From assembly GCF_000427625.1 (NCBI RefSeq), contig NZ_KE386569.1, positions 4,191,125 to 4,252,554 on the forward strand: a stretch of DNA of 61,430 nt, written 5' to 3'. The position numbers and the translations under genes were made by a program. Positions 33,940 to 41,942 of this stretch are shown one piece after another. The DNA is from Methylobacter luteus IMV-B-3098 (lineage in GTDB: Bacteria; Pseudomonadota; Gammaproteobacteria; Methylococcales; Methylomonadaceae). Under the pieces are notes generated by a model that did not search any database, was not told where the DNA came from, and saw only the letters and a program-made list of their open reading frames with translations. The stretch's first letter is position 1. Every line of letters begins with the position of its first letter.

Positions 33940-35541
33940 ATGATGAATGACTATCAAAAATCCCGCCGTACCTTTATCAAAACCGCCGGTCTGGCATTGG
34001 GCGCCGGCGTTTTCCCGTCCTGGACTGGTTTAAGCGGCATTGCGGCCTCTTCGAACACGACGGCGTTATTCGCCCAGCCACAGTTGACGCACGGCATTCA
34101 ATTTGGCGACGTGCTGTCGGATCGGGCTATCGTCTGGAGCCGGGCCGACCGCCCCGGCCGAATGGTTGTCGAATACAGCTTCAATCCCGACTTTAACGAT
34201 TCAAAACGGGTACCAGGCCCCTTGGCCTCTGAAAATACCGACTATACCGCCCGTATCGATCTGACCGGACTGCCTGCCGGCCAGGATGTTTTCGTTCGGG
34301 TCCTGTTCCAGGATATCAATAATCCCCGGGCCTGGAGTCAGGCCAGTTACGGTTATTTCCGTACAGCCCCGGAGCATGCGAAAAGCATCCGGTTTCTCTG
34401 GTCCGGCGATACCTGCGGCCAGGGATGGGGAATCAACCCCGACATCGGCGGCATGCGAATCTATGAGACCATGCGTTTGACCGATCCCGACTTTTTTATC
34501 CATTGCGGCGACAGTATTTATGCCGATTGTCCTATTCAGGAATCCCAGATCGTCCATGAGACCGGTGAAGTCTGGCGCAACATCGTCATCCCGGAAGTCG
34601 TCAAGGTGGCCGAGACGCTGGACGAGTTTCGCGGCCGCTACAAATATAATCTGCTGGATCACAATTTGCGCCGTTTTAATGCGGAAGTGCCAACGGTCTG
34701 GCTATGGGACGATCACGAGATCACCAATAACTGGTCGCCGTCAAAAGATCTGGAGGACGATGCCCGCTATGCGGAAAAGAATATAGCCGAACTCAAGTAT
34801 CGGGGAACCATCGCGGCATTGGAATATGCGCCTATCCGTTATTACCCGGCAAGCAAAGGTCAACGCATTTACCGCAAATTGCCGTATGGCCCGCTGCTGG
34901 ATGTATTCGTCATGGATATGCGCTCCTATCGCGGAGCGAACAACTATAACCGCCAGAGGCAGCCCGGCATCAATACCGCCTATCTGGGGCGTGAGCAATT
35001 GGACTGGCTGAAGGCCGGTTTAAAAAACTCGACGGCCGTCTGGAAAGTGATTGCCGCGGACATGCCTATCGGGTTGCAGTTGCCGGATGGCATCGACGAA
35101 CAAAATCGCCGCCAATTTGAAAACTTCGCCAACGGGGACGGCCCTGTGTTAGGGCGCGAGTTTGAAATCGCGGAGTTGCTGGCCTTCGTCAAGCAAGAGA
35201 ACATTGTGAACATGGTGTGGTTTACTGCCGATGTCCATTACTGCGCCGCGCATTATTACGACCCCGGCAAAGCCCGGTTTAAAGATTTCCAACCGTTCTG
35301 GGAGTTTGTCTCCGGCCCTTTGAATGCCGGCGGCTTTGGACCTCATCCGCTTGACGATACGTTCGGACCGCAATTGATCTTCCAGAAAGCCTCGCCCAGC
35401 CCTAACCAGTCGCCCTTGTCAGGACTTCAGTTCTTTGGTCAGGTCGATATTGACGGCAATAGCCGGATAATGACGGTCGCATTGAAAGACATCGAGGGCG
35501 ACACCCTGTTTACGCAGGACATTGCCCCTTCAATCGTCTGA
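33940..35541 (+). CDS. phoD: PhoD-family alkaline phosphatase, Tat-exported
   Basis: The 533-aa protein opens with a twin-arginine signal (SRRTFIKTAGLALGAG, residues about 8-23). PhoD features follow: the N-terminal PhoD domain (THGIQFGDVLSDRAIVWSRAD), WSGDTCGQG, HCGDSIYADC, LWDDHEITNNW (about 250-260) and WFTADVHYCAAHYY near residue 425. These residues bind Fe and Ca in PhoD phosphodiesterases/phosphatases. A second ATG immediately follows the first, so the start could be 33943. A Pho box lies just upstream. Confidence 0.93.
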   Translation: MMNDYQKSRRTFIKTAGLALGAGVFPSWTGLSGIAASSNTTALFAQPQLTHGIQFGDVLSDRAIVWSRADRPGRMVVEYSFNPDFNDSKRVPGPLASENTDYTARIDLTGLPAGQDVFVRVLFQDINNPRAWSQASYGYFRTAPEHAKSIRFLWSGDTCGQGWGINPDIGGMRIYETMRLTDPDFFIHCGDSIYADCPIQESQIVHETGEVWRNIVIPEVVKVAETLDEFRGRYKYNLLDHNLRRFNAEVPTVWLWDDHEITNNWSPSKDLEDDARYAEKNIAELKYRGTIAALEYAPIRYYPASKGQRIYRKLPYGPLLDVFVMDMRSYRGANNYNRQRQPGINTAYLGREQLDWLKAGLKNSTAVWKVIAADMPIGLQLPDGIDEQNRRQFENFANGDGPVLGREFEIAELLAFVKQENIVNMVWFTADVHYCAAHYYDPGKARFKDFQPFWEFVSGPLNAGGFGPHPLDDTFGPQLIFQKASPSPNQSPLSGLQFFGQVDIDGNSRIMTVALKDIEGDTLFTQDIAPSIV

Positions 35542-36055
35542 AGCCCTCGACTTTATAACCGCAAGCGTGAAAGACGACAAAAGGAATAGAGTGAGTTAAA
35601 GGGCAGGGCAGGCATTCAAGCAGGGCTATTGACCCATACGATGATCAGGCTGAACAGCTATGAAGAAGCAACGATCTCGATAGTTTAAAAAACTTTAATG
35701 AACGAGACTTTAGAAATGGCTGAGTTATAAAGATTTATTTTTCTCATTTTGACCACTTTTTAACATGGAACAAATAAATTCGAAGGTAATCAGGCATGGA
35801 CAATGACACTCTAATCAATCAAGCGCGGCGTCTTTATGCGGTATTACATGTCGAACAATATGCGAAATCTATCAAGAACAAAGCCCGATTTGATCGTCTT
35901 GACCATCTGGTAAGGTGGGCTTATTGCCGTTATCAGCGCCGGTTAAATCGCTGTGTTTTATGTTATCAGCATCGGTTAAAAGACTGTCCTCGGGAGCTTT
36001 GGAAAAATAAAAGGCGGTTTTGTCCCCGAGATCATTAATCAGAAAAACTGCTTTG
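35542..36055. other. Gene-poor stretch after phoD
   Basis: No secure gene is seen. A short plus-strand frame (35796-36038, opening MDNDTLINQARRLYAVLH, with GAAGG upstream) could encode an 80-aa basic, Cys-containing protein, but it matches nothing I know and sits next to transposase debris. I treat it as unproven. Confidence 0.35.
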
Positions 36056-36190
36056 TCAGCTTGCGTATATTCGGATAGCCGCCTGTTGCTGTTTTTTTGC
36101 TGCCCCATGCTGATGAACCCGGACAGTGCTGCCGTCCAGCATCAAAATGACAGCGAAAAGCTTTGCCTGGTCGGCGACATTATTGATTTT
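36056..36190 (-). pseudogene. IS5-type transposase remnant
   Basis: The minus strand reads LMLDGSTVRVHQHGAAKKQQQ, close to the DSTxVRxHQHxAG segment that holds the first catalytic Asp of IS5/IS427-group DDE transposases. The frame ends shortly after, and the rest of the transposase is absent. This is a short relic of an insertion sequence, with no terminal repeats visible. Confidence 0.5.
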
Positions 36191-36274
36191 TGGGCTCTTT
36201 CCAAGAAGACATATGGCCCAGAGATTACAATGGCTTGGCTGGCCAAAAAGCATGGTCATGATCAGGATTAGTAG
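36150..36274 (+). pseudogene. Possible fragment of an LpxH-like metallophosphatase
   Basis: The plus strand reads KLCLVGDIIDFWALSKKTYGPE, which resembles the second metal motif of the UDP-2,3-diacylglucosamine diphosphatase family (LVGDIIDxW...). The similarity covers about 20 residues and overlaps the transposase relic on the other strand, so chance resemblance is possible. In other genomes such genes can sit beside glycosyltransferases like the one that follows. Confidence 0.25.
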
Positions 36275-36465
36275 AAGGGAGCGTTATTTGTTAATTCCGG
36301 GCTTTGAACTGCCACGTTCCTCTTTTCTGAGAATGCCATGCCTAAACCCATTCACCTTGTTCATTCCGATGTCATTATTGTACTGATCAATTTCCTTAAC
36401 ATGCGCCTCCTAATTGACGACCTTGTCGAAATTTCAGACAACTCAAACAGGTCTTTTATACATCA

Positions 36466-37707
36466 ATGAAAAAACGGGTTTTGATTATATCGGCGGGGGC
36501 GGGAACGGGTCACATCAAAGCAGCCGAAGCTTTGGAGAAATCCTTTGCCGCCGACGGCCGGGTTGCGGAAGTCATCAACAACGATGCGCTGCAATACACC
36601 AACAAGCTGTTCCGGGATTTCTATTCCAGTTTTTACACATCACTGGTGCGATCCGCGCCCAATTTCCTCGGCTGGTGGTATAAAACCAGCGATGAGCCCT
36701 GGTATACAGGCAGCATGCGGCACATGATAGACCGGCTCAATACCAAACCGCTGGTACGGTTTATCCGGGAATTCGATCCGCATATCACCGTCTGCACGCA
36801 TTACATGCCCGCCGGCATCATCTCCCACCTCATTGCAAGCCAACAGTTGCAAGCGCGTCTGTCCATTGTGGTCACGGATCTGGATTTTCACGCCATGTGG
36901 CTGTCGCGCGCATTCCATCGCTATTTTGTCGCCATCGATGAAACCAGGGCGCACCTGGAAATGCTCGGGATTCCCCGCGAAAGAATCACGGTATCCGGCA
37001 TACCCATTGATCCCGTTTTTCAACGGCCCATCAACCGGGCAGAAGAACGGCTTCGGCTGGGATTGCATCCTGAAAAGTCGGTTCTGCTCCTGTCGGCGGG
37101 TGCTCTTGGCCTGGGACCTACCGAGTTCATGGCGGAGCGAATGCTCAACCTGAGTAGCGATGCGCAGACAGTGGTGGTTTGCGGACACAACGATGAACTG
37201 AAACAGCGCATCCTGCGATTAGTCGACAGCCGAAGCGCCCGCTTTAAGGTGCTGGGTTACACCGAGGAAATGCACAAGCTGATGAAAATGGCCGACATAT
37301 TCATTGGCAAACCCGGCGGCATGACCACCTCCGAGGCTATCGCCTGCGGACTCCCCATCTGCGTGGTTTCGCCCATCCCCGGACAAGAGGAAAGAAATAG
37401 CGATCATTTATTGGAAGAAGGCATTGCCGTTAAGTGTAATGACCTGACTACGCTGCCTTTCAAACTGGAGCGGCTGCTGGAGGATCCGGACAGGCTGAGC
37501 CGCATGAAAGCCAATGCTTTGCGCTTTGCCAAACCAGCGGCTTCGACAACCATTGTCGATACGCTGCTCGAAGACCGTCTTCCGGCATTATCACTGACCA
37601 AAAGTCAGCAAGCGGCAATTGCTCTGGCCGCGGGGCCGGAGAGCCAGCGTCGATCCTATGCGGCCGGCCCTGCCTCTTACAATAATTTTAAATTCCGCAA
37701 GCAGTAA
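36466..37707 (+). CDS. MGDG-synthase/UgtP-like glycosyltransferase (GT28)
   Basis: The 413-aa protein matches the diacylglycerol glycosyltransferase group. The N-terminal domain opens VLIISAGAGTGHIKAAEALE (residues 4-23). The C-terminal GT28 domain shows LLLSAGALGLGP, VVCGHNDEL, VLGYTEEMHKLMKMADIFIGKPGGMTTSEAIACGLP and ISPIPGQEERN-like SPIPGQEERN. Such enzymes transfer a sugar to diacylglycerol or a similar lipid at the inner leaflet. The ATG overlaps the TGA of a 43-codon frame (36338-36469), suggesting coupling to a small or decayed upstream gene. The ribosome site is weak. Confidence 0.85.
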   Translation: MKKRVLIISAGAGTGHIKAAEALEKSFAADGRVAEVINNDALQYTNKLFRDFYSSFYTSLVRSAPNFLGWWYKTSDEPWYTGSMRHMIDRLNTKPLVRFIREFDPHITVCTHYMPAGIISHLIASQQLQARLSIVVTDLDFHAMWLSRAFHRYFVAIDETRAHLEMLGIPRERITVSGIPIDPVFQRPINRAEERLRLGLHPEKSVLLLSAGALGLGPTEFMAERMLNLSSDAQTVVVCGHNDELKQRILRLVDSRSARFKVLGYTEEMHKLMKMADIFIGKPGGMTTSEAIACGLPICVVSPIPGQEERNSDHLLEEGIAVKCNDLTTLPFKLERLLEDPDRLSRMKANALRFAKPAASTTIVDTLLEDRLPALSLTKSQQAAIALAAGPESQRRSYAAGPASYNNFKFRKQ

Positions 37708-37746
37708 GCAGGCAGTTCGTTGATGTCTGTGCGTTGGAAGTGAAAA

Positions 37747-38178
37747 ATGGATATTGAAAGATTTAATATGGAACGCCCGCTTTACAGTTTAGCGATTCAA
37801 GCATGAACTTCGGATTTGCACAGAGAAGGCGAGCCTCTTCCGGTTCCTTTTATTAACGTCAACAAGGCTTCAACTGGAAAATAGGAATACTTCATCATAC
37901 TGGCATAAAGCCGGTTTACTATTATCAAAGCTCTTAATTTGGAGGAACAATGCCAGTTCGAGCTATTGATGTGGGCAACAGGAATCCGGACGCCTGGCTC
38001 TGGGAACAGGAGCGCGAATTTCGATCCACACGTCACTATCGGCATCGCATCCAAGGATTACCTGAAGAAAATGCTCGCCGAATCATTTGATGTGTTCACG
38101 TTTTCGCCAGCAGGGGTGTCCGTTTATCAACTCGGCAATTTCGGGACGGCTCGGAAGCAACTCAAGGCGTGGAATTGA
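37747..38178 (+). pseudogene. Decayed 2'-5' RNA ligase-like (2H phosphoesterase) gene
   Basis: The C-terminal part reads FDPHVTIGIASKDYLKKML, then FTFSPAGVSVYQLGNFGTARK. This includes the second HxT motif and the typical YQLGxxGTA end of 2'-5' RNA ligase family proteins. The same frame upstream to 37747 contains three stops (TGA, TAG, TAA), and the first HxT motif is not seen. It is best read as an inactivated gene. Confidence 0.4.
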
Positions 38179-38490
38179 GGTTAAGGATTGTCTCAGGAAA
38201 CAGGGTTGCCTGGACATCAAACGGCATTCACTATTTGCCGGTGAAGAGCCCCGGATATGGCCGCAAGCCATGCGGCCTATGATCTTGAAGCGCGAGCCCT
38301 GGCAATTCTGAATACTTTTGACAATCAGCCTGTTTCAACTTATCAGTTCTCCCAACTGTTTTGACCGGAACATTCGGAGAATTTTTTCAGTCTATGAAAG
38401 ATTAGATTTGGGATCAGCAGCACGAAATTTGATCTTGAAAATACCCGTAATGTATGCCAAGGCCGTTGATTCACGAGTAGTAAAAGTTTG
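38179..38490. other. Gap with no recognised feature
   Basis: About 310 bases of ordinary composition between the 2H relic and the DnaQ-like gene. Short frames are present, but none has a family signature or a good ribosome site. Confidence 0.4.
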
Positions 38491-39867
38491 ATGTCTATAA
38501 AACAACCGATGGCTTTTGTTGATCTGGAAACCACCGGCGCTTCCGCAACTAAAGATCGGATTACAGAAATTGGTATTGTATTAGTCGATGAACACGGTGT
38601 TCGGGAGTGGAGCCAGTTGATTCATCCACAAACCCGAATACCCGTGTTCATCGAACAGATGACCGGCATTACTAACGCCATGGTCGAACAGGCGCCGCGA
38701 TTTGCCGAGGTGGCGGACGAAGTCGAGGCGCTGTTACAGGGAAGACTGTTTATTGCCCACAATGCCCGCTTTGATTACGGGTTTTTGAAAAACGAATTCA
38801 ATCGTCTGGGCATGGCATTCAGGCCTACGGTGTTATGTACCGTCAAGTTATCCAGAGCGCTATATCCGCAGTACAGGCACCATAATCTCGACAGCCTGAT
38901 GGAACGCCATAGCCTGACCACTCGAGAGCGTCATCGGGCCTTGGCCGATGCCCAGTTGATTCACCAATTCTGGCATGTTCTTGCGGAAAACTTTTCTGAG
39001 TCGACGCTCAACGAAACGGTTCAGCAGTTGATCAATCGTTCGAGCCTGCCGTCGAATATCGACCCGCTATTGGTTCATGAGCTACCTGAAGGTCCAGGTG
39101 TCTATCTGTTTTATGGCGAAAACGATCTGCCGTTGTATATCGGTAAAAGCGTCAATATTAAAAGCCGTGTCTTGGCGCATTTCTCATCCGATCATCGTCA
39201 CCATAAGGAGATGAGCCTGTCACAGCAGTTACGCAGGATCGAGTGGATCGAGACGGCGGGTGAATTAGGGGCCTTGTTGACTGAAGCCAAACTGATCAAA
39301 CGATTGCTGCCTACCCACAACCAACGCCTGCGCAGGAAAAAGGCGCTGTGCGCCTGGCAGCTTCAACAACACGATGATCATCTGCGCCCGGTATTGGCCT
39401 GGGCCAATGAGCTTGATTTTGGTGTCCAGGACAATCTTTACGGCTTGTATCACAGTCAGCGTGATGCACAAAAAGCATTGCGTAATATGGCCGATCAATA
39501 TCAACTCTGTTTGAGTGTGCTGGGTCTCGAAAAGACAGCCGGAAACCGTCCCTGTTTTGCCCATCAGCTTAAAAAGTGTCAGGGAGCTTGCGTAGGTAAG
39601 GAACAGCCGCTGGCTCATGCAACTCGATTATTGATGGCAATGACCAAGCTTAAACTCGTTACCTGGCCTTATCCGGGCGCCATCGGTATCCGGGAAGGGG
39701 ATGAGCTACATGTCGTCGATCAATGGTGTTATCTCGGCACGGCAAAAAATGAAGCGGATGTCCATACATTATTGGCAGATGGGAGGCCGGCGTTTGATCG
39801 AGATACTTATCTCATACTCAACAAAGCCTTGAAAAAATCCAGGGTTGTTTTGTTAAAAGCCAACTGA
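38491..39867 (+). CDS. DnaQ-type 3'-5' exonuclease fused to GIY-YIG (UvrC/Cho-like) nuclease
   Basis: The 458-aa protein joins two nuclease domains. Residues 6-170 hold a DEDDh exonuclease: FVDLETTG (motif I), AHNARFDYGFL (motif II) and HRALADAQL (motif III). Residues about 195-280 hold a GIY-YIG domain (GPGVYLFYGENDLPLYIGKSVNIKSRV), as in UvrC and Cho. The remaining third has a UvrC-like Cys cluster (GNRPCFAHQLKKCQGACVG). Such fusions are a known family thought to act in DNA repair. ATG 38491 is preferred over the adjacent TTG. Confidence 0.9.
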   Translation: MSIKQPMAFVDLETTGASATKDRITEIGIVLVDEHGVREWSQLIHPQTRIPVFIEQMTGITNAMVEQAPRFAEVADEVEALLQGRLFIAHNARFDYGFLKNEFNRLGMAFRPTVLCTVKLSRALYPQYRHHNLDSLMERHSLTTRERHRALADAQLIHQFWHVLAENFSESTLNETVQQLINRSSLPSNIDPLLVHELPEGPGVYLFYGENDLPLYIGKSVNIKSRVLAHFSSDHRHHKEMSLSQQLRRIEWIETAGELGALLTEAKLIKRLLPTHNQRLRRKKALCAWQLQQHDDHLRPVLAWANELDFGVQDNLYGLYHSQRDAQKALRNMADQYQLCLSVLGLEKTAGNRPCFAHQLKKCQGACVGKEQPLAHATRLLMAMTKLKLVTWPYPGAIGIREGDELHVVDQWCYLGTAKNEADVHTLLADGRPAFDRDTYLILNKALKKSRVVLLKAN

Positions 39868-40175
39868 TTTAAGCTCGGCAATCGACAATTATCATTTGCA
39901 AAAAACTGGCAGATTACTTCAAAACAGCAAGTGGAGCTCAAGGCTTCAATCCTCTCAATGCAAATGAAGCAGTAGCTCAGCAGTCGGTCATGCACTTGCA
40001 TTTTTACTTCCTGCCACGCCATAGTGATGATGCAATCGATGCATGGCCTGTGTTGCCAGGAGCAAACCAATATGTGCGGAAGTCCGGCAACCCTTGCAGT
40101 CAATCGGTCCGCCTGCAAGCTGCGCTTGCAGATTCCCTCCGCGCTGTCGCGCTCCGGCGTCTGCTTACTTCCACG
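39868..40175. other. Gap upstream of the integron cassette
   Basis: No gene is recognised. A small hairpin, CTGCAAG-CTGCG-CTTGCAG, lies near 40112-40130. The 3' end of this stretch would complete the 40949 minus-strand frame if the cassette were removed (see findings). Confidence 0.4.
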
Positions 40176-40677
40176 TTGGGTACCGTAAAACATGCGCCTC
40201 TGGTCTTTACATCCCAAATATCTTGATCCCCAAGGCCTGGTCGCGTTGTGGCGGGAGGCTCTCCTGGCGCAGGCCGTCCTGCTTGGAGAAACACGTGGCT
40301 ATCGCAACCATCCGCAGCTGGACCGATTTAAGAATCATACGGCGCCACTTGCAGCCATCTCGCTGTATCTGAAGGGCATTCATGCGGAGGCTGTGGCGCG
40401 GGGTTATGCCTTTGACAAAAGCAAAATCCAACCGGCCCAGAAAGTAGTGGCCCTCACTGTCACTACCGGTCAGATACAGTACGAGTGGGAGCATCTCCTG
40501 GCAAAGCTGAAGGTGCGTAATCCAGCGCTGTATCGGAAGTGGCGGGCCACCGAAGTGCCAGAGGCACACCCCATGTTTAGCGTGCATGCTGGCGATATTG
40601 AGTCATGGGAGCGTCAGTGAGCGTGTCACCCAACAATCGCATCAACTCAGACTGCGCAAAGCTGGTTACGCGAAACG
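40176..40677 (+). mobile_element. Lone integron gene cassette (502 bp)
   Basis: The 5' boundary core GTTGGGT (40175-40181) is followed 10 bp later by an ATG. The single gene ends 7 bp before ACCCAAC (40628-40634), the exact complement of the 5' core. That pairing is expected for the R''/R' boxes of one circular cassette. The 3' boundary is GTTGAAC (40677-40683), with the cut after G40677. No integrase gene and no second clear attC are seen, so this may be an isolated insertion at a secondary site. Confidence 0.75.
40192..40620 (+). CDS. Pyrimidine-dimer DNA glycosylase (T4 endonuclease V-like family)
   Basis: The 142-aa protein matches the Pyr_excise family of small DNA repair glycosylase/AP lyases. 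Family-typical segments are MRLWSLHPKYLDPQGLVALW (residues 1-20), LLGETRGYRNHPQLDRF (about 30-46), RGYAFDKSKI and the late YEWEHLLAKL. These enzymes cut UV-induced cyclobutane dimers. The gene fills the integron cassette almost completely and probably relies on outside transcription, since little room exists for a promoter. No strong Shine-Dalgarno is visible before the ATG. Confidence 0.88.
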   Translation: MRLWSLHPKYLDPQGLVALWREALLAQAVLLGETRGYRNHPQLDRFKNHTAPLAAISLYLKGIHAEAVARGYAFDKSKIQPAQKVVALTVTTGQIQYEWEHLLAKLKVRNPALYRKWRATEVPEAHPMFSVHAGDIESWERQ

Positions 40678-40683
40678 TTGAAC
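40628..40683 (+). repeat. attC recombination site
   Basis: This 56-bp site has R'' ACCCAAC and R' GTTGAAC at its ends. Inside, TCGCATCAACTCAG (5' arm) pairs with CTGGTTACGCGA (3' arm) when folded, leaving two single unpaired bases (C and T) and one mismatch. Unpaired extrahelical bases on one arm are a hallmark of attC sites. The loop is 11 bases and an AA/AAC spacer separates the inner and outer stems. It lies directly after the glycosylase gene. Confidence 0.75.
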
Positions 40684-40949
40684 GACAGCTTTCTGTATTG
40701 CAGCCGCCATTTGGCTTCGGTTTGGGCATTATTCAGGAGGCTGGCGTCAAAGCCCGTGGCCCAGCTGTCGGCGTCGAGGTTTCTGGTGCCGCGCGAGGGC
40801 AGAAAATCGATCGCCGCTTCCACCCAGAGGTGTTCCAGGCGCACCTTGCTGATCTGGCCGCCGAGCGCACTTACGATAAGCTCTGGCAACTCATTGGTAA
40901 GCTGTTGGATGAGTTTCAAGCGGATGAGTGCCTCAATCTCTTCAGGCAT
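40647..40949 (-). CDS. Hypothetical protein, probably truncated by cassette insertion
   Basis: A 100-aa frame opens MPEEIEALIRLKLIQQLTNE and contains LEHLWVEAAIDFLPSRGTRN. I do not recognise a family. A paralogous start exists at 30471. Its last 12 residues are encoded inside the attC site. Joining the two flanks of the cassette (40175 to 40678) instead extends the frame as NVEVSRRRSATARRES... to a stop at about 40100, giving 115 aa. This suggests the cassette interrupted it. Starts near 40986 share sequence with the IS630 region end. Confidence 0.45.
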   Translation of the reverse strand: MPEEIEALIRLKLIQQLTNELPELIVSALGGQISKVRLEHLWVEAAIDFLPSRGTRNLDADSWATGFDASLLNNAQTEAKWRLQYRKLSFNVSRNQLCAV

Positions 40950-41000
40950 TCAGGCTATGTTTCTACGTAATGGATAATTGCTCTAGCGATCAGCGACCGC

Positions 41001-41942
41001 TCAAACCGACGTGCGCTGCAGGACCATTGAAACGGCCGCCGCGCGTGTGACGACGCCCAGCTTTTCAAAAATATGCTCGAGGTGTTTATTGATGGTGCGT
41101 GGGCTGCTGCCCAGGATCATGCCGACTTCCTTGTTGGTCTTGCCCCGCGATATCCACATCAGGATTTCCGCTTCGCGAAAAGTCAGTCCCAGGGACTGCC
41201 TTACCGAATCTAGGTCCCAGGTGCCGGAATGCTTTTCCAGCGCCAGCAGGTACTCGTCCGTGTTCTGGCACGGCGTTATTCTGGCGGAAAAATCGACGCC
41301 GGCCCGCCGGCTTTCAAAGGTGTCCCGGTCGGATTTTCCGGCTGCGGCCAGGTGCGCGCCAAACCATTCGAGCAGCGGTTTGGGCAGCGGCGCACCCACC
41401 TCGTTTTCACCCGTCAGCACGTGGGTTTGCCGGAATTCGTCCAGCCAGCGGCTGCCGCCCGGCGTCAGCCAGGTGATGTGGCCGGATGGGTCGGTTGCCA
41501 GGGCGGAGAAAGGGCTATGGTTCAGGGCGTTTTCGGCCCGTCGCAGATTTCGGACCTGAGTCAGCTGCACGTCCACCCGGGCCAGGACTTCGGGCGGGCG
41601 TATCGGCTTGACGATGTAATCGACGGCGCCTTCGTCGAAACCGCGCAATAGGTTATCGAGTTCGCTTAGCGCGGTCATGAACAAAACCGGAATGTCGGCC
41701 GTTTCGGGGCTGGCTTTGAGCCGGTTGCAGGTTTCAAAGCCGTCGATGCCCGGCATCATCACGTCCAGCAGGATAATGTCCGGTTTCAGGTAAGTGATCT
41801 GCTCCAGCGCCGACAGTCCGTCGGTGGCCACCAGTACGCGGTAACCGGCTTCGGAAAGCGTATCGGAGAGCAGGGCCAGATTGCCCGGCGTGTCATCGAC
41901 GATCATGACGGTGCCGCCGGCAGGGGAAAGTTTACTGGTCAT
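41001..41942 (-). CDS. Response regulator with receiver and LuxR-type HTH domains
   Basis: The 313-aa protein has an N-terminal receiver (about 11-130; acidic pair in VDDTPG, phospho-Asp in ILLDVMMPG near 60, Lys in DYIVKPIRPPEVL), a short middle domain with PAS-like features (about 140-235) and a C-terminal LuxR/GerE helix-turn-helix (LTFREAEILMWISRGKTNKEVG, about 249-300). The gene overlaps the upstream sensor gene by 11 bp, so they are one operon and cognate partners. Next to urea uptake and urease genes, it likely activates them in response to nitrogen supply; the target is inferred. Confidence 0.9.
   Translation of the reverse strand: MTSKLSPAGGTVMIVDDTPGNLALLSDTLSEAGYRVLVATDGLSALEQITYLKPDIILLDVMMPGIDGFETCNRLKASPETADIPVLFMTALSELDNLLRGFDEGAVDYIVKPIRPPEVLARVDVQLTQVRNLRRAENALNHSPFSALATDPSGHITWLTPGGSRWLDEFRQTHVLTGENEVGAPLPKPLLEWFGAHLAAAGKSDRDTFESRRAGVDFSARITPCQNTDEYLLALEKHSGTWDLDSVRQSLGLTFREAEILMWISRGKTNKEVGMILGSSPRTINKHLEHIFEKLGVVTRAAAVSMVLQRTSV

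Noticed and set aside
40077-40175. Second attC site just upstream of the cassette
   Set aside because: A weak arm match (GCGGAAGT/ACTTCCAC) exists, but no RYYYAAC box or extrahelical-base pattern was found.
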